Assembly (NCBI RefSeq): GCF_025447595.1 | Contig: NZ_JAOEJU010000004.1 | Coordinates: 233,634-297,633, forward strand | DNA from: Pseudomonas koreensis | Lineage (GTDB): Bacteria; Pseudomonadota; Gammaproteobacteria; Pseudomonadales; Pseudomonadaceae | Direction: 5' to 3' | DNA: 64,000 nucleotides | Shown: one piece after another, positions 37,863 to 46,277 of the stretch | Position numbering within the stretch: the stretch's first letter is position 1 | Layout of the letters: each line of letters opens with the position of its first letter | Notes under the pieces: model-generated | Told to the model about the DNA's origin: nothing | Databases searched by the model: none | What the model saw: only the letters and a program-made list of their open reading frames with translations | Translations under genes and position numbers: made by a program

Positions 37863-39275
37863 ATGTCAGTCGCCACCAGCCTTATCGAAGAGTCGTCGGC
37901 CCGGATCACCTCCGCGCCGGTGGAAACGCTGTATCAGTTCAATGAATCACCGTTGCTGGCCCGCCAGAGCCAGCAGGAATCCAATGCCCGCAGTTACCCG
38001 CGACGTATTCCTCTGGCTCTCAAACGAGCCAAGGGTCTGTATGTCGAAGACGTTGAAGGTCGTACCTTCATCGATTGCCTCGCCGGAGCCGGCACCCTCG
38101 CGCTGGGGCATAACCACCCGGTGGTGATCGAGGCTATCCAGCAGGTGCTGGCCGATGAGTTGCCGCTGCACACTCTCGACCTGACCACGCCAGTGAAAGA
38201 CCAGTTCGTTCAGGACCTGTTCGGTCTGCTGCCGCCAGCATTGGCAAAGGAAGCGAAAATCCAGTTCTGCGGCCCGACCGGTACCGATGCGGTGGAAGCT
38301 GCGCTGAAACTGGTACGCACCGCCACCGGGCGCAGCACCGTGCTGTCGTTTTCCGGCGGTTACCACGGCATGAGTCAGGGCGCCTTGAGCCTGATGGGCA
38401 GTTTGGGGCCGAAAAAGCCGCTGGGTGCGCTGCTCAGCAACGGTGTGCAATTCATGCCATTTCCTTACGACTACCGTTGCCCGTTCAGCCTCGGTGGCGC
38501 GGCGGGCGTGAAGGCCAACCTGAGTTACCTGGAAAACCTGCTCAATGATCCAGAGGCCGGCGTGCAACTGCCGGCTGCAGTCATCGTCGAAGCGGTGCAG
38601 GGCGAGGGCGGCGTGATTCCGGCTGATATCGAGTGGCTGCGCGGTCTACGCCGCATCACCGAAAAGGCTGGCGTGGCGCTGATCATCGACGAGATCCAGA
38701 GCGGTTTTGCCCGCACCGGCAAGATGTTTGCCTTCGAGCACGCCGGCATTACTCCGGACGTTGTGGTGCTGTCCAAAGCCATCGGTGGAAGCCTGCCGCT
38801 GGCGGTGGTGGTTTATCGCGACTGGCTCGACACCTGGCAGCCGGGCGCTCACGCCGGTACGTTCCGTGGCAACCAGATGGCGATGGCCGCCGGTTCCGCA
38901 GTGATGCGTTACCTGGTTGAACACAGGGTTTGCGAGCACGCCGCTGCGATGGGTGAACGCCTGAGTGAGCACCTGCACATTCTGCAGCGTGACTTTCCGC
39001 AACTGGGCGACATTCGCGGTCGTGGCCTGATGCTCGGCGTCGAGCTGGTCGATCCGAGCGGCACGCCAGATGCCCTGGGCCATCCACCGGCCTTCGCACG
39101 TCTGGCGCCGCTGGTTCAGCGTGAATGCCTCAAGCGCGGACTGATTCTTGAGCTGGGCGGGCGTCACGGTGCGGTGGTGCGATTCCTGCCGCCACTGGTG
39201 ATCACCGCTGCTGAAATCGATCACGTCGCCGAGATCTTCGGCCGTGCGTTGAGCGCCGCGACCGCCGGCCTGTAA
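37863..39275 (+). CDS. pvdH: Diaminobutyrate-2-oxoglutarate aminotransferase PvdH
   Basis: The 470-residue class III aminotransferase starts at the ATG at 37863, with GAGGGG upstream. Its length equals that of the known PvdH. Motifs include [16 protein letters not shown] (residues of about 73-88), the PLP-phosphate contact [28 protein letters not shown], the catalytic-face [13 protein letters not shown] and the PLP lysine in [15 protein letters not shown]. It converts aspartate semialdehyde to L-2,4-diaminobutyrate, the residue built in by the last PvdL module. It is followed by the MbtH-like gene as in P. aeruginosa PA2413-PA2412. Confidence 0.94.
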   Translation: MSVATSLIEESSARITSAPVETLYQFNESPLLARQSQQESNARSYPRRIPLALKRAKGLYVEDVEGRTFIDCLAGAGTLALGHNHPVVIEAIQQVLADELPLHTLDLTTPVKDQFVQDLFGLLPPALAKEAKIQFCGPTGTDAVEAALKLVRTATGRSTVLSFSGGYHGMSQGALSLMGSLGPKKPLGALLSNGVQFMPFPYDYRCPFSLGGAAGVKANLSYLENLLNDPEAGVQLPAAVIVEAVQGEGGVIPADIEWLRGLRRITEKAGVALIIDEIQSGFARTGKMFAFEHAGITPDVVVLSKAIGGSLPLAVVVYRDWLDTWQPGAHAGTFRGNQMAMAAGSAVMRYLVEHRVCEHAAAMGERLSEHLHILQRDFPQLGDIRGRGLMLGVELVDPSGTPDALGHPPAFARLAPLVQRECLKRGLILELGGRHGAVVRFLPPLVITAAEIDHVAEIFGRALSAATAGL

Positions 39276-39296
39276 ATTTTTCGCCGCGTCGAACGT
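39273..39296 (+). promoter_or_regulatory. PvdS promoter overlapping the pvdH stop codon
   Basis: TAAAT at 39273-39277 is followed by exactly 16 bases and CGT at 39294-39296. The first three bases, TAA, are the pvdH stop codon. The MbtH-like gene start lies 63 bases downstream, so that gene can be transcribed on its own. Confidence 0.82.
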
Positions 39297-39358
39297 TCTT
39301 TCTACATACCCGGCTGCACCCGTCGTGCAGCCCACCCTTACAGCGATGGAGACACAGC

Positions 39359-39583
39359 ATGACGTCAGTATTCGACCGCGAGGACATCCTCTTTCAAGTC
39401 GTGGTCAACCACGAAGAGCAGTACTCGATCTGGCCGGACTACAAGGCCGTGCCGGAAGGCTGGCGCACCGTCGGCAAAAGTGGCCTGAAAAAGGAATGCC
39501 TGGCCTACATCGAAGAGGTCTGGACCGACATGCGCCCGCTGAGCCTGCGCCAGAAGATGGAAGCGCAAGCGGCAGCACAGTAA
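39359..39583 (+). CDS. MbtH-like protein
   Basis: The 74-residue protein has the MbtH family signature: [26 protein letters not shown] in two pieces, then [21 protein letters not shown], with the invariant Trp residues. MbtH-like proteins bind adenylation domains of peptide synthetases and are needed for their folding or activity. It matches PA2412, next to pvdH, and lies behind a PvdS promoter. It probably supports PvdL or the other pyoverdine synthetases located outside this window. Confidence 0.94.
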   Translation: MTSVFDREDILFQVVVNHEEQYSIWPDYKAVPEGWRTVGKSGLKKECLAYIEEVWTDMRPLSLRQKMEAQAAAQ

Positions 39584-39599
39584 GTCTTCAGCCAAAAAG

Positions 39600-39636
39600 A
39601 AACCCGCTGGACTGGAAACAGTCAGCGGGTTTTTTC
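39600..39636 (+). terminator. Intrinsic terminator after the MbtH-like gene
   Basis: The stem AACCCGCTG-G-ACTG / CAGT-CAGCGGGTT has a one-base bulge and a GAAA tetraloop and is followed by TTTTTT. It lies 17 bases after the stop codon. Confidence 0.88.
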
Positions 39637-39668
39637 ATGGCCGGCATTTTTGTTGCGTGTGAAGGCCT

Positions 39669-39762
39669 CATCGCTGGCAAGCCAGCTCCCACAGGTTTTT
39701 GTTGCGTTGCACATTACTCGCGAACGCCTCAAATCACTGTGGGAGCTGGCTTGCCAGCGATG
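39669..39762. repeat. REPIN of a second REP type
   Basis: The left copy (39669-39695) and inverted right copy (39737-39762) have the core GGAGCTGGCTTGCCAGCGA. This differs from the GAGCGAGCTTGCTCGC type found elsewhere in the window. It lies between the convergent MbtH-like gene and fpvF. Confidence 0.88.
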
Positions 39763-39786
39763 AACGATGACGCGGTCCTAATGGCG

Positions 39787-40686
39787 TTACGCGCCGGCCA
39801 AGCCTTTGAGCAGCACATCCACATTGCCTTCCAGCTCCGCCACCGGATCAGCCGCATCGGTGCTCAGCACCAACAAATGACTGCCCGACTCGGCAATCGC
39901 CGCTTTCACCGCATCCGACGGCTGGCGATGGTGCAGCACCACTGCCACGTCGTTGTCTTTCAGCGTGGCGGTCAGATTTTTCAGATCTTCCGGTGTCCAT
40001 TCGGCATCCGGTCGGGCGTCCTGTCCGATCAACTCCAGATTCAGGCTGCCGATCAGATAACCGAAATGATCGCTCAGGCTCATCACGCTAAGGTTATCGG
40101 CACTGGCCAGACGCGCCTCGCTGTCGGCACTGAGTTTCAGCAGGCGCTGTTTCAGAGCCGCCAGATTGGCTTCGATCTTCGATTTGTCCTTCGGCGCGAG
40201 GCGCACCAGGTCCGCCGCCATCACGTCGGCCATGCGCCCCATGTTGTTGCTCGCCAGCCACGGCTGGCTGTTCAGGCCGTCGACCTTGAGCCCCGGTTGC
40301 ACGGCAATGCCGGGCAAGGCGCCGTCCACCGGGCGGGCTGCGTCGACTTCGACGATGCGGATGTTGCTGCGCCGCGCGATTGGATAAAGCGGATCATCGG
40401 CCCACAGCGAGCGCACGCCGATCACCGCATCGGCGCCGGTGGCCAGTTTGTTTAGCTCCGGAGCGCCGCGCCCGGTGAAGTACGCGGTCTGGCGGCTGCC
40501 CGGCAGGTTCGCCGGTGCCGCGCGTTCGAGGCTGATATCGGTGCCTTTGAGCAGTACTTCACCCAGGCCAAAGGTGATCGGCAATGAAGCCAGCACGCGC
40601 ACGTTTTTTTCGGCCGCCAGCAAAGGGCTCGATACCGCGCCATACAGGGCGATGGCCAGAGTCAGTTGACGCATTGAAAAAGCCAT
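39787..40686 (-). CDS. fpvF: Periplasmic binding protein FpvF
   Basis: The 299-residue protein has a signal peptide (about residues 1-25). It has the cluster 9 (zinc/manganese-type) binding-protein fold, with ASLPITFGLGEVLLKG near the start and an Asp/His-containing LSDHFGYLIGSL segment. FpvF and FpvC are the two periplasmic proteins of the FpvCDEF system that take iron released from ferripyoverdine. The fpvE stop TAA directly abuts the FpvF ATG. The eight genes fpvGHJKCDEF are in the same order as PA2403-PA2410. It is the last gene of the operon. Confidence 0.9.
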   Translation of the reverse strand: MAFSMRQLTLAIALYGAVSSPLLAAEKNVRVLASLPITFGLGEVLLKGTDISLERAAPANLPGSRQTAYFTGRGAPELNKLATGADAVIGVRSLWADDPLYPIARRSNIRIVEVDAARPVDGALPGIAVQPGLKVDGLNSQPWLASNNMGRMADVMAADLVRLAPKDKSKIEANLAALKQRLLKLSADSEARLASADNLSVMSLSDHFGYLIGSLNLELIGQDARPDAEWTPEDLKNLTATLKDNDVAVVLHHRQPSDAVKAAIAESGSHLLVLSTDAADPVAELEGNVDVLLKGLAGA

Positions 40687-41586
40687 TTATCCAAGGTTCC
40701 CTTTCAGACTGGGGACGACGCCCCGGGCAATCGCAGCGAGGGCGAACGCAATACCGGCGACCAGAATGATCGCGGCGCCGGACGGAATCGGCAGGTCGAA
40801 GACGATGGGCGCAAGAATCCCGCACAGCGTACTGACCGTGGCAATCAGTACCGAACACCAGAAAAAGCCTTTGAGCGACTGGCTGAGCAAGCGGGCGGCG
40901 GCTGCCGGAATCACCAGCAATGCGCCGACCAGAATCGCGCCGATGACTTTCACTGCCGCGACGGTGATCAGTGTCACCAGAATCACGAACAGGTAATCCA
41001 GAGTTTTCACCGCGACGCCGCGTACCGCCGCCAGTTGCGGGTTGAAGCTGGCGAGCATGATCCGGTTGTACAGCGGCAGGGCCAGCGCCATCACCAGTGA
41101 ACCGACAATCGCCAGCACCAGCAGGTCGTTACCGTTGACCGTCAGCACCGAGCCGAACAGCACGTTTTCCAGAATGTGTACGTTGATCTTGCCCGCCAGA
41201 ATCAGCAGCAGGCTGGCGCCCAAAGCGAGGGACACCGACAGGAATACACCGATCAATGTGTCGGGTGCCAGACCGGTGCGGTTGCGCAGGTAATTGAGCA
41301 GAATGCCGAACAGCAGGCAGTACCCGAACAGGCTGCCGTACGGCCCGGTGTAGGGTTCGCCGAGCAGGATGCCAATGGCCACGCCGGTCAGTGCCGCGTG
41401 GCCGACTGCTTCGGAGAAAAACGCGAAACGCTTGACCACCACCAGTGTGCCGAGGCCACCCAGCACCGGCCCGATCAACAGACCGGCGAGCAGCGCGTTG
41501 ACCACAAACCCGTAGGCCAGGGCTTCAGGCAGGTAACCGGAGGAGGCCCAGCCCTGCACCATCAAACGAAAGGCTTCGTAACTCAT
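40687..41586 (-). CDS. fpvE: ABC transporter permease FpvE
   Basis: The 299-residue membrane protein starts at the ATG at 41586, which shares one base with the fpvD stop (TGATG). It has eight or nine hydrophobic segments, including GYCLLFGILLNYLRN and VILVTLITVAAVKVIGA, and the ABC-3 family loop FSEAVGHAALTGVAIG used to dock the ATPase. It forms the inner-membrane channel for iron delivered by FpvC/FpvF. A longer upstream in-frame stretch lies inside fpvD and is not used. Confidence 0.91.
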   Translation of the reverse strand: MSYEAFRLMVQGWASSGYLPEALAYGFVVNALLAGLLIGPVLGGLGTLVVVKRFAFFSEAVGHAALTGVAIGILLGEPYTGPYGSLFGYCLLFGILLNYLRNRTGLAPDTLIGVFLSVSLALGASLLLILAGKINVHILENVLFGSVLTVNGNDLLVLAIVGSLVMALALPLYNRIMLASFNPQLAAVRGVAVKTLDYLFVILVTLITVAAVKVIGAILVGALLVIPAAAARLLSQSLKGFFWCSVLIATVSTLCGILAPIVFDLPIPSGAAIILVAGIAFALAAIARGVVPSLKGNLG

Positions 41587-42416
41587 CAGGCAGCGCTCCG
41601 TGGATGGGTCGAGAACAGGGTCAGCAGACGTTCCGGGGTCAGGGCCTGTTGCGGCGTGGCGTCGAACAGTACCCGGCGGTTGAGGCCGGTGACGCGATTG
41701 GCCAGACGCCCGACCGCCTCCAGATCGTGCTCGATCCACAGCACGGTGATGCCCGCCGCCCGCCAGTCGCCCAGCAAGCGCTCGAACACCTGGATCCCGG
41801 CTTCGTCGAGGGCCGACATCGGTTCATCCAGCACCAGCAATTGCGGCGCCGGAATCAGGCCTTGGGCGAGCAGCACTCGCTGGCGTTCACCACCGGACAG
41901 TGCGCCCATCCGGCGCTTGCGCTTGTCCTGCATGCCGACCCGCTCCAGCGCATCACCGATGGCGCCGGCGTAGTGTTTGCTCAAGCCGAGAAAGGCCGGG
42001 CGACGCTGGCACATGGCGGCCATGAAATCATCGACGGTCATGGGCAGGCCCCGATCGAACTCCAGCGCTTGTGGCACGTAGCCGATGGTGCCGGGCTCGC
42101 CGGGCCATTGCAGGCTGAGCCGGCCCTGATGCGGCATCTGCCCGAGCAGGGTCTTGATCAGCGAACTCTTGCCACCGCCGTTGGGGCCGACCAGCGCATG
42201 CACGCTGCCGGGCTGCACCTGAAAGGTGACCTTGTCCAGAATCGTGGTGCGCCCAAGCGTCAGGCTGACTTCCGAAAAATCCAGAGTCGGGCCTGATACT
42301 TGTGGGAGCGAGCTTGCTCGCGAATGCGGTTTCTCATCCAACGGAGACGTTGACTGAATGGGCGCTTTCGCGAGCAAGCTCGCTCCCACAGGGAGTTCGA
42401 TTTCTTTTGAAGTCAT
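41586..42416 (-). CDS. fpvD: ABC transporter ATPase FpvD with REPIN-encoded N-terminus
   Basis: The 276-residue protein has Walker A GPNGGGKSS, the signature LSGGERQRVLLAQ, Walker B LLVLDEPMSALDEAG and the H-loop WIEHDLE. It is the ATPase of FpvCDEF. The start at 42416 overlaps the fpvC stop as ATGA. Residues of about 9-40 are encoded by the REPIN at 42301-42392 and read in frame, pushing the usual ABC start (TLDFSEVSLTLG) to about residue 44. No ATG, GTG or TTG in frame lies between the REPIN and that point, so the extension is probably translated. Related ATPases are normally about 30 residues shorter. Confidence 0.9.
   Translation of the reverse strand: MTSKEIELPVGASLLAKAPIQSTSPLDEKPHSRASSLPQVSGPTLDFSEVSLTLGRTTILDKVTFQVQPGSVHALVGPNGGGKSSLIKTLLGQMPHQGRLSLQWPGEPGTIGYVPQALEFDRGLPMTVDDFMAAMCQRRPAFLGLSKHYAGAIGDALERVGMQDKRKRRMGALSGGERQRVLLAQGLIPAPQLLVLDEPMSALDEAGIQVFERLLGDWRAAGITVLWIEHDLEAVGRLANRVTGLNRRVLFDATPQQALTPERLLTLFSTHPRSAA
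42301..42392. repeat. REPIN inside the fpvD reading frame
   Basis: The left copy at 42301-42323 and inverted right copy at 42366-42392 have the GAGCGAGCTTGCTCGC core. The doublet contains no stop codon in the fpvD frame and encodes the sequence VGASLLAKAPIQS and further residues at the FpvD N-terminus. Confidence 0.9.
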
Positions 42417-43342
42417 GCGCCGGACTCCTGAATCGCCCGAACCACGGTGTTGAGGTTGCCGGTCATTTCCTTTTCGTACTTGTCGGCGGTGTATTCACCA
42501 TAGGAAATGTGCGACAGCGGGTACAGCTTCACACCGGATTCGCGCTGGATGGTTTCGACGTAGGTGGACGGGAAGTCCATCTCCGAGAAGATCACTTTCA
42601 CGTCCAGCTCACGCAATTGGTCGATGGTTTTCTTCAACTGGCTCGGGCTCGGCTCGATGCCGTGGGCCGGCTCGACCACGGCGGTGACTTCCAGACCGAA
42701 CTCGCGCAGCAGGTAGTCATAAGCGGCGTGCACCGTGGCCACTCGCAGTTCGGCGTTCGGCGCCTGGGTCAGTTTGGCCAGAGCGTCGGCACGCATCTGC
42801 CGCAGGCGTTTGCCGTAGGCGCGGGCGTTCTGGGTGTAGGTCTTGGCGTTATCCGGGTCGAGCTTGCCCAGTTCCCGGGCGATGTTGTTGACCTGGGCAA
42901 TCGAGGCGCTGATCGACAGGAATGTGTGCGGGTTCACCACTTTGCCGGCACCGCGCGCGGCGACCCCGGTGGCAGCCAGCAGCGGCACGTTTTCGTTGGC
43001 TTCGATGGTCTTGATGTCCGGTGTTTCGCTGGCGGCGATCATGCGGTCGGCGAAGTCGTCATGGCCGACGCCGTTGAGCACGATCACGTCCAGCCCGCTG
43101 ATGCGCTTGATGTCTTCGGCGCGCGGCTCGTAGGCGTGCGGGTTGAAACCGGCGGGAATCAGCGGCACGACTTCGGCCTTGTCGCCGACGATATTCGCCA
43201 CATAGCTGTAATACGGATGCAGGGTGATGCCGATGCGCAGGCGCTTGGCCTGATCGGCGCTGACCAATGGGCTCAGCAGGCAGGCGCACAGGCCGATCAG
43301 CAGCAGGCGAAGGAAAGAATGGCGTTGAGATGAACTAGGCAT
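42413..43342 (-). CDS. fpvC: Periplasmic binding protein FpvC
   Basis: The 309-residue protein is read from the ATG at 43342; a TTG 13 codons earlier overlaps the fpvK stop and is the alternative. A signal peptide (about residues 1-30, FLRLLLIGLCACLLSPLVSA) precedes a ZnuA/cluster-9 binding protein. It has the metal-site histidine in AGFNPHAYEPRAEDI and further His in NPHTFLSIS, TVHAAYDYL and VVEPAHGIEPSP. In P. aeruginosa FpvC binds iron released from pyoverdine. The four His/Asp ligand positions of the family are visible. Confidence 0.91.
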   Translation of the reverse strand: MPSSSQRHSFLRLLLIGLCACLLSPLVSADQAKRLRIGITLHPYYSYVANIVGDKAEVVPLIPAGFNPHAYEPRAEDIKRISGLDVIVLNGVGHDDFADRMIAASETPDIKTIEANENVPLLAATGVAARGAGKVVNPHTFLSISASIAQVNNIARELGKLDPDNAKTYTQNARAYGKRLRQMRADALAKLTQAPNAELRVATVHAAYDYLLREFGLEVTAVVEPAHGIEPSPSQLKKTIDQLRELDVKVIFSEMDFPSTYVETIQRESGVKLYPLSHISYGEYTADKYEKEMTGNLNTVVRAIQESGA

Positions 43343-43377
43343 GGGCAAGCGGTCTTCTCTCGAATGAAAGCGAGGGT

Positions 43378-43953
43378 TCAATGACGATGTTCGCGGGTCA
43401 CACCGGCGTCGAATTGCGCGACGATCTGTTTCCAGCCGGCGGCGGTCAGCGCAGCGTCAGACAGGTCTGTCGGCGCTTGCAGATCGGTGGCGCGGTTGAG
43501 CCAGATATCCGGCGCGGCGTCATCGGCTGCGTTGAGGCGCATCAGAAACGAACCGGCCACGGCCGGTGCCTGGCTGTGGCCGAAGTAGGCGCGGTCGGCC
43601 AGCAACTGCCAGGCATGAGCGCCACGACTGACCGAACTGGCATCTTGGGCAAACGGGGCGAAACCTTCGTCCGCCAGGTTCTGCGGGCTTGGCAGTGCCT
43701 GTTGTTCTTCACGCAGCAGATGGATCTCGTCGAGGGTCACCCGCAAGTCGGCATAGATGCCTTGCTCACTGGCGCCGAGATCGCGCCGGGCGTCGAGTTG
43801 ATGGCTGGAAACCGGCTCGGGTTCGTGGGAGACGCCGCGCCACGCCACCACGGAACCGGCGACCGCGAGGATCAGCAGGCACATCAGCAGCACGTTGAGG
43901 GTTTCGTGCCCGGCACCGGCCGGGCGTACAACCTGGGTGGTCGGCGTGGTCAT
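43378..43953 (-). CDS. fpvK: Pyoverdine iron-release protein FpvK
   Basis: The 191-residue protein starts at the ATG at 43953, overlapping the fpvJ stop as ATGA. A single N-terminal membrane segment (about residues 19-38, LNVLLMCLLILAVAGSVVAW) anchors a mostly helical periplasmic part. It matches the position of PA2406. FpvGHJK are needed to reduce ferripyoverdine iron in the periplasm; FpvK has no known catalytic motif and may be an assembly partner of FpvG. No other family is recognisable. Confidence 0.85.
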   Translation of the reverse strand: MTTPTTQVVRPAGAGHETLNVLLMCLLILAVAGSVVAWRGVSHEPEPVSSHQLDARRDLGASEQGIYADLRVTLDEIHLLREEQQALPSPQNLADEGFAPFAQDASSVSRGAHAWQLLADRAYFGHSQAPAVAGSFLMRLNAADDAAPDIWLNRATDLQAPTDLSDAALTAAGWKQIVAQFDAGVTREHRH

Positions 43954-44291
43954 GGGGCTTCGATATCCGCTTGGTCGATTTCGACCACGTGGCCGGGGCC
44001 GGCGTCGAACAGCACGTAGAACTCGGCGCCGGGTTTCTTGAAGGTCAGGGTCGAATCGGCGCCGAGCTTGCCCGGCACCAGAATGGTTTCGTCGTAGCCG
44101 ATCACGTCGAGGGTCACCCCCGGTGCGCCGCTGCCGTCGGAGAAGCCGCCGGTGCACTTGATCTGCTCGGCGTCGATGGCCTTGCACTCGCACATCGGGT
44201 TGTGAGCCAGGGCGCTGGCGCTGAAACCGGCACACAGCACCAGCATCAGGCTGCTCAGGCGCAGGCGGGAAAAGCGTCGGGCGAGCGTCAT
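43950..44291 (-). CDS. fpvJ: Periplasmic protein FpvJ
   Basis: The 113-residue protein has a signal peptide (residues 1-29, ending SASALA) and a small beta-rich domain. The mature start HNPMCECKAIDAEQIKCTGG contains three cysteines. It matches PA2405 and acts with FpvG, FpvH and FpvK in freeing iron from pyoverdine. It overlaps fpvH and fpvK by four bases at each end (ATGA), so the operon is translationally coupled. Confidence 0.86.
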   Translation of the reverse strand: MTLARRFSRLRLSSLMLVLCAGFSASALAHNPMCECKAIDAEQIKCTGGFSDGSGAPGVTLDVIGYDETILVPGKLGADSTLTFKKPGAEFYVLFDAGPGHVVEIDQADIEAP

Positions 44292-44830
44292 GGTTTGGCT
44301 CCTTGTTTGTTCAGCCAGGCGATGGTGGCGGGGGAGGCCTGGCTCAGGGGAATCGAGGCCTGATGCAGGCTGCCGTCCCAGCCTTCCATGGTGATCCACA
44401 GTTCGGCGTCGGCAGCGGTTTTTTCCGGTATCGGTAACTGGGTGCCCATGCGATAAGGCGTACCGAAGAAAATCACGCCGGCAGCGCGCAGGCTGCGAGG
44501 TTTGCCGATGCGCAGATAGGTCGCCTTGACCGGTTCGACACAGGCATTGCACAGCGCGGCGCTGAAGGCTTTCAGGTAGCCGCCGGGGCCGTCGGAGCGG
44601 GGCGCTTCGTTACGAAACTCGGCGAGGCGCAGGCTCCAGGGGCCAACATGTATTTCGCCGATCTCCCGTTCGCCCAGCCCGGTGTCACCGCGAAACAGTG
44701 CAGCGTCGGAAAAATACTTGGGCATGAAGCCCAGCGGGATCAACAGCAACAGCACGTTGATGTGAAAGCGCCATTTGTGCCAGAACAGGCTCAGCCGTGA
44801 AGGTTGAGGGGCGGTAGTGACTTTGCTCAC
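44288..44830 (-). CDS. fpvH: Membrane protein FpvH
   Basis: The 180-residue protein has one N-terminal membrane segment (about residues 21-40, FHINVLLLLIPLGFMPKYF). The periplasmic domain includes a Cys pair in LCNACVEPV and the sequence SLHQASIPLSQAS near the end. It matches PA2404, a helper of the ferripyoverdine reductase FpvG. The CxxC may bind metal or pass electrons; this is inference. ATGA overlaps link it to fpvG and fpvJ. Confidence 0.86.
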   Translation of the reverse strand: MSKVTTAPQPSRLSLFWHKWRFHINVLLLLIPLGFMPKYFSDAALFRGDTGLGEREIGEIHVGPWSLRLAEFRNEAPRSDGPGGYLKAFSAALCNACVEPVKATYLRIGKPRSLRAAGVIFFGTPYRMGTQLPIPEKTAADAELWITMEGWDGSLHQASIPLSQASPATIAWLNKQGAKP

Positions 44831-46026
44831 AGGTTGACCTCCGACGGTTCACGGTTGATGACCGGTTGCGCCTTGACGCGACTCTTCTTGTTCTCGCGCT
44901 TGAGGGCGTTGGCGGTGGCCAGTGCGGTGCGCTTGGTCCAGATCAGCAGGCCGCTGAGCACCATCATGCTCAGCAGCAGGCCGAAGAAGAACCAGATCAG
45001 CTTGATCCACAATCCGCCGAAATCCCCGGTGTGCAGCGGTCGCATGGATTCAGTGACGAACTCCAGGGACGTGCGGTCGGACAACACCCGTGAAGACGCC
45101 AGGTCACCGCTGTACGGATTGAGCGTTGCGCTCTGGAACATCAGCGGATACCAGCCGCGCCCCCGGATATCGAGGTGGCTGTAGGCATTGCCTGGAAGAT
45201 TGATCACGCTGGCTTCCAGCCCCGGGATCTTCTGTTGCGCAAGTTCGATGGCGCGCTCGAGGCTGACGCGCGGCGGCGGGGTGCCATCGGCCGACAATGG
45301 CACGCTTTCACGGGCCATGGCCGGGAGGATCGTCTCGCTGGAAATGGAAATGTGGTTGTCGGACAGCGCGGCTTCGATCAGAAACCAGGTGCCGGTGATG
45401 GAGATCACCGCAATGAACCAGATCGACCAAATACCGCTGAGGCGGTGGAAGTCGCCCCAGAAGATCCGCGCGCCGTGGCGAAAGCGCAGGGTCGGACGCA
45501 GGAAGCCTTTCCAGAACCTTTTGTAGACCACCAGCCCGGTGATCAGCGAGGCCAGTAACGGCAGACCCAGCGCGGAAACCAGATACCAGCCCCAGCTGTA
45601 GCCGTTGGTGAACGGCACCAGCCACCAGCCATGCAGTGCACGGGTGAAGGCTTCAAAGTTGAATTCCGGCGCCGTGCCCTGGATCACCCCGGTGTAGGGA
45701 TTGACGTAGCTCACCAGTGAGCGGCCATCGGGGTAGCTGAGGGTGACATCCAGGGCGAAGTGCGATTCGTCGGGACGACTGATGCGGGAAACGAGGGCTT
45801 GCGGTTCGGCTTTTTTGATGGCGGCGAGGATATCGTCATAGCTGAGCCGTTGTGCGTCGTCCGACGGTGCGCTGGCGCGCATCTGCGGGTTGGCGAGCCA
45901 GACGATTTCCTGGCTGACCACCGCCAGGGTGCCGGTTACGCAGACGATCAGGACAAAAAACCAGATGGGCAATGCCAGCCAGCTGTGTACCAGGAACCAC
46001 AGTTTCGAGCGGGATTTCTTCGACAT
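44827..46026 (-). CDS. fpvG: Ferripyoverdine reductase FpvG (PepSY type)
   Basis: The 399-residue inner-membrane protein has four clear hydrophobic segments: WLALPIWFFVLIVCVTGTL, GWYLVSALGLPLLASLITGL, SIWFIAVISITGTWFLIEA and WFFFGLLLSMMVLSGLLIW. PepSY-type periplasmic parts lie between them, with conserved His in LVHSW, RALHGWW, GDFHRLSGIW and PLHTGDFGG that can hold heme. It matches PA2403, the reductase that releases iron from pyoverdine. It is the first gene of the operon. No PvdS box was found upstream; an inverted repeat, CCGGTCG / CGACCGG, lies at 46097-46125. Confidence 0.91.
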   Translation of the reverse strand: MSKKSRSKLWFLVHSWLALPIWFFVLIVCVTGTLAVVSQEIVWLANPQMRASAPSDDAQRLSYDDILAAIKKAEPQALVSRISRPDESHFALDVTLSYPDGRSLVSYVNPYTGVIQGTAPEFNFEAFTRALHGWWLVPFTNGYSWGWYLVSALGLPLLASLITGLVVYKRFWKGFLRPTLRFRHGARIFWGDFHRLSGIWSIWFIAVISITGTWFLIEAALSDNHISISSETILPAMARESVPLSADGTPPPRVSLERAIELAQQKIPGLEASVINLPGNAYSHLDIRGRGWYPLMFQSATLNPYSGDLASSRVLSDRTSLEFVTESMRPLHTGDFGGLWIKLIWFFFGLLLSMMVLSGLLIWTKRTALATANALKRENKKSRVKAQPVINREPSEVNL

Positions 46027-46277
46027 GATGTCCGGTCTTGATTCGGTGAGAGGGAGCGGTACTACGGGCTTCGCAGCACGGGATTCCCTGAAAGGCCCGG
46101 TCGTGGCTTTTGCCTACGCGACCGGTCCGCATCTCTATAAGACGGATGAGCGAAGAAAATCCCGATGAAGGATATGAAAGTAAATGTTTCGCGATTGCAT
46201 GTCCGTGTCATTCCGGCCGATTCATGCAAATGAAGAAGCAGATCTGACGGCCCGCGCCGCCAGACTGAGGGAGGAAA

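Noticed and set aside
46027..46277. PvdS or Fur box upstream of fpvG
   Set aside because: No ACG-N16-ATTTA pattern is present on this strand and the best Fur-like stretch near 46167-46185 matches poorly; how the operon is regulated remains open.
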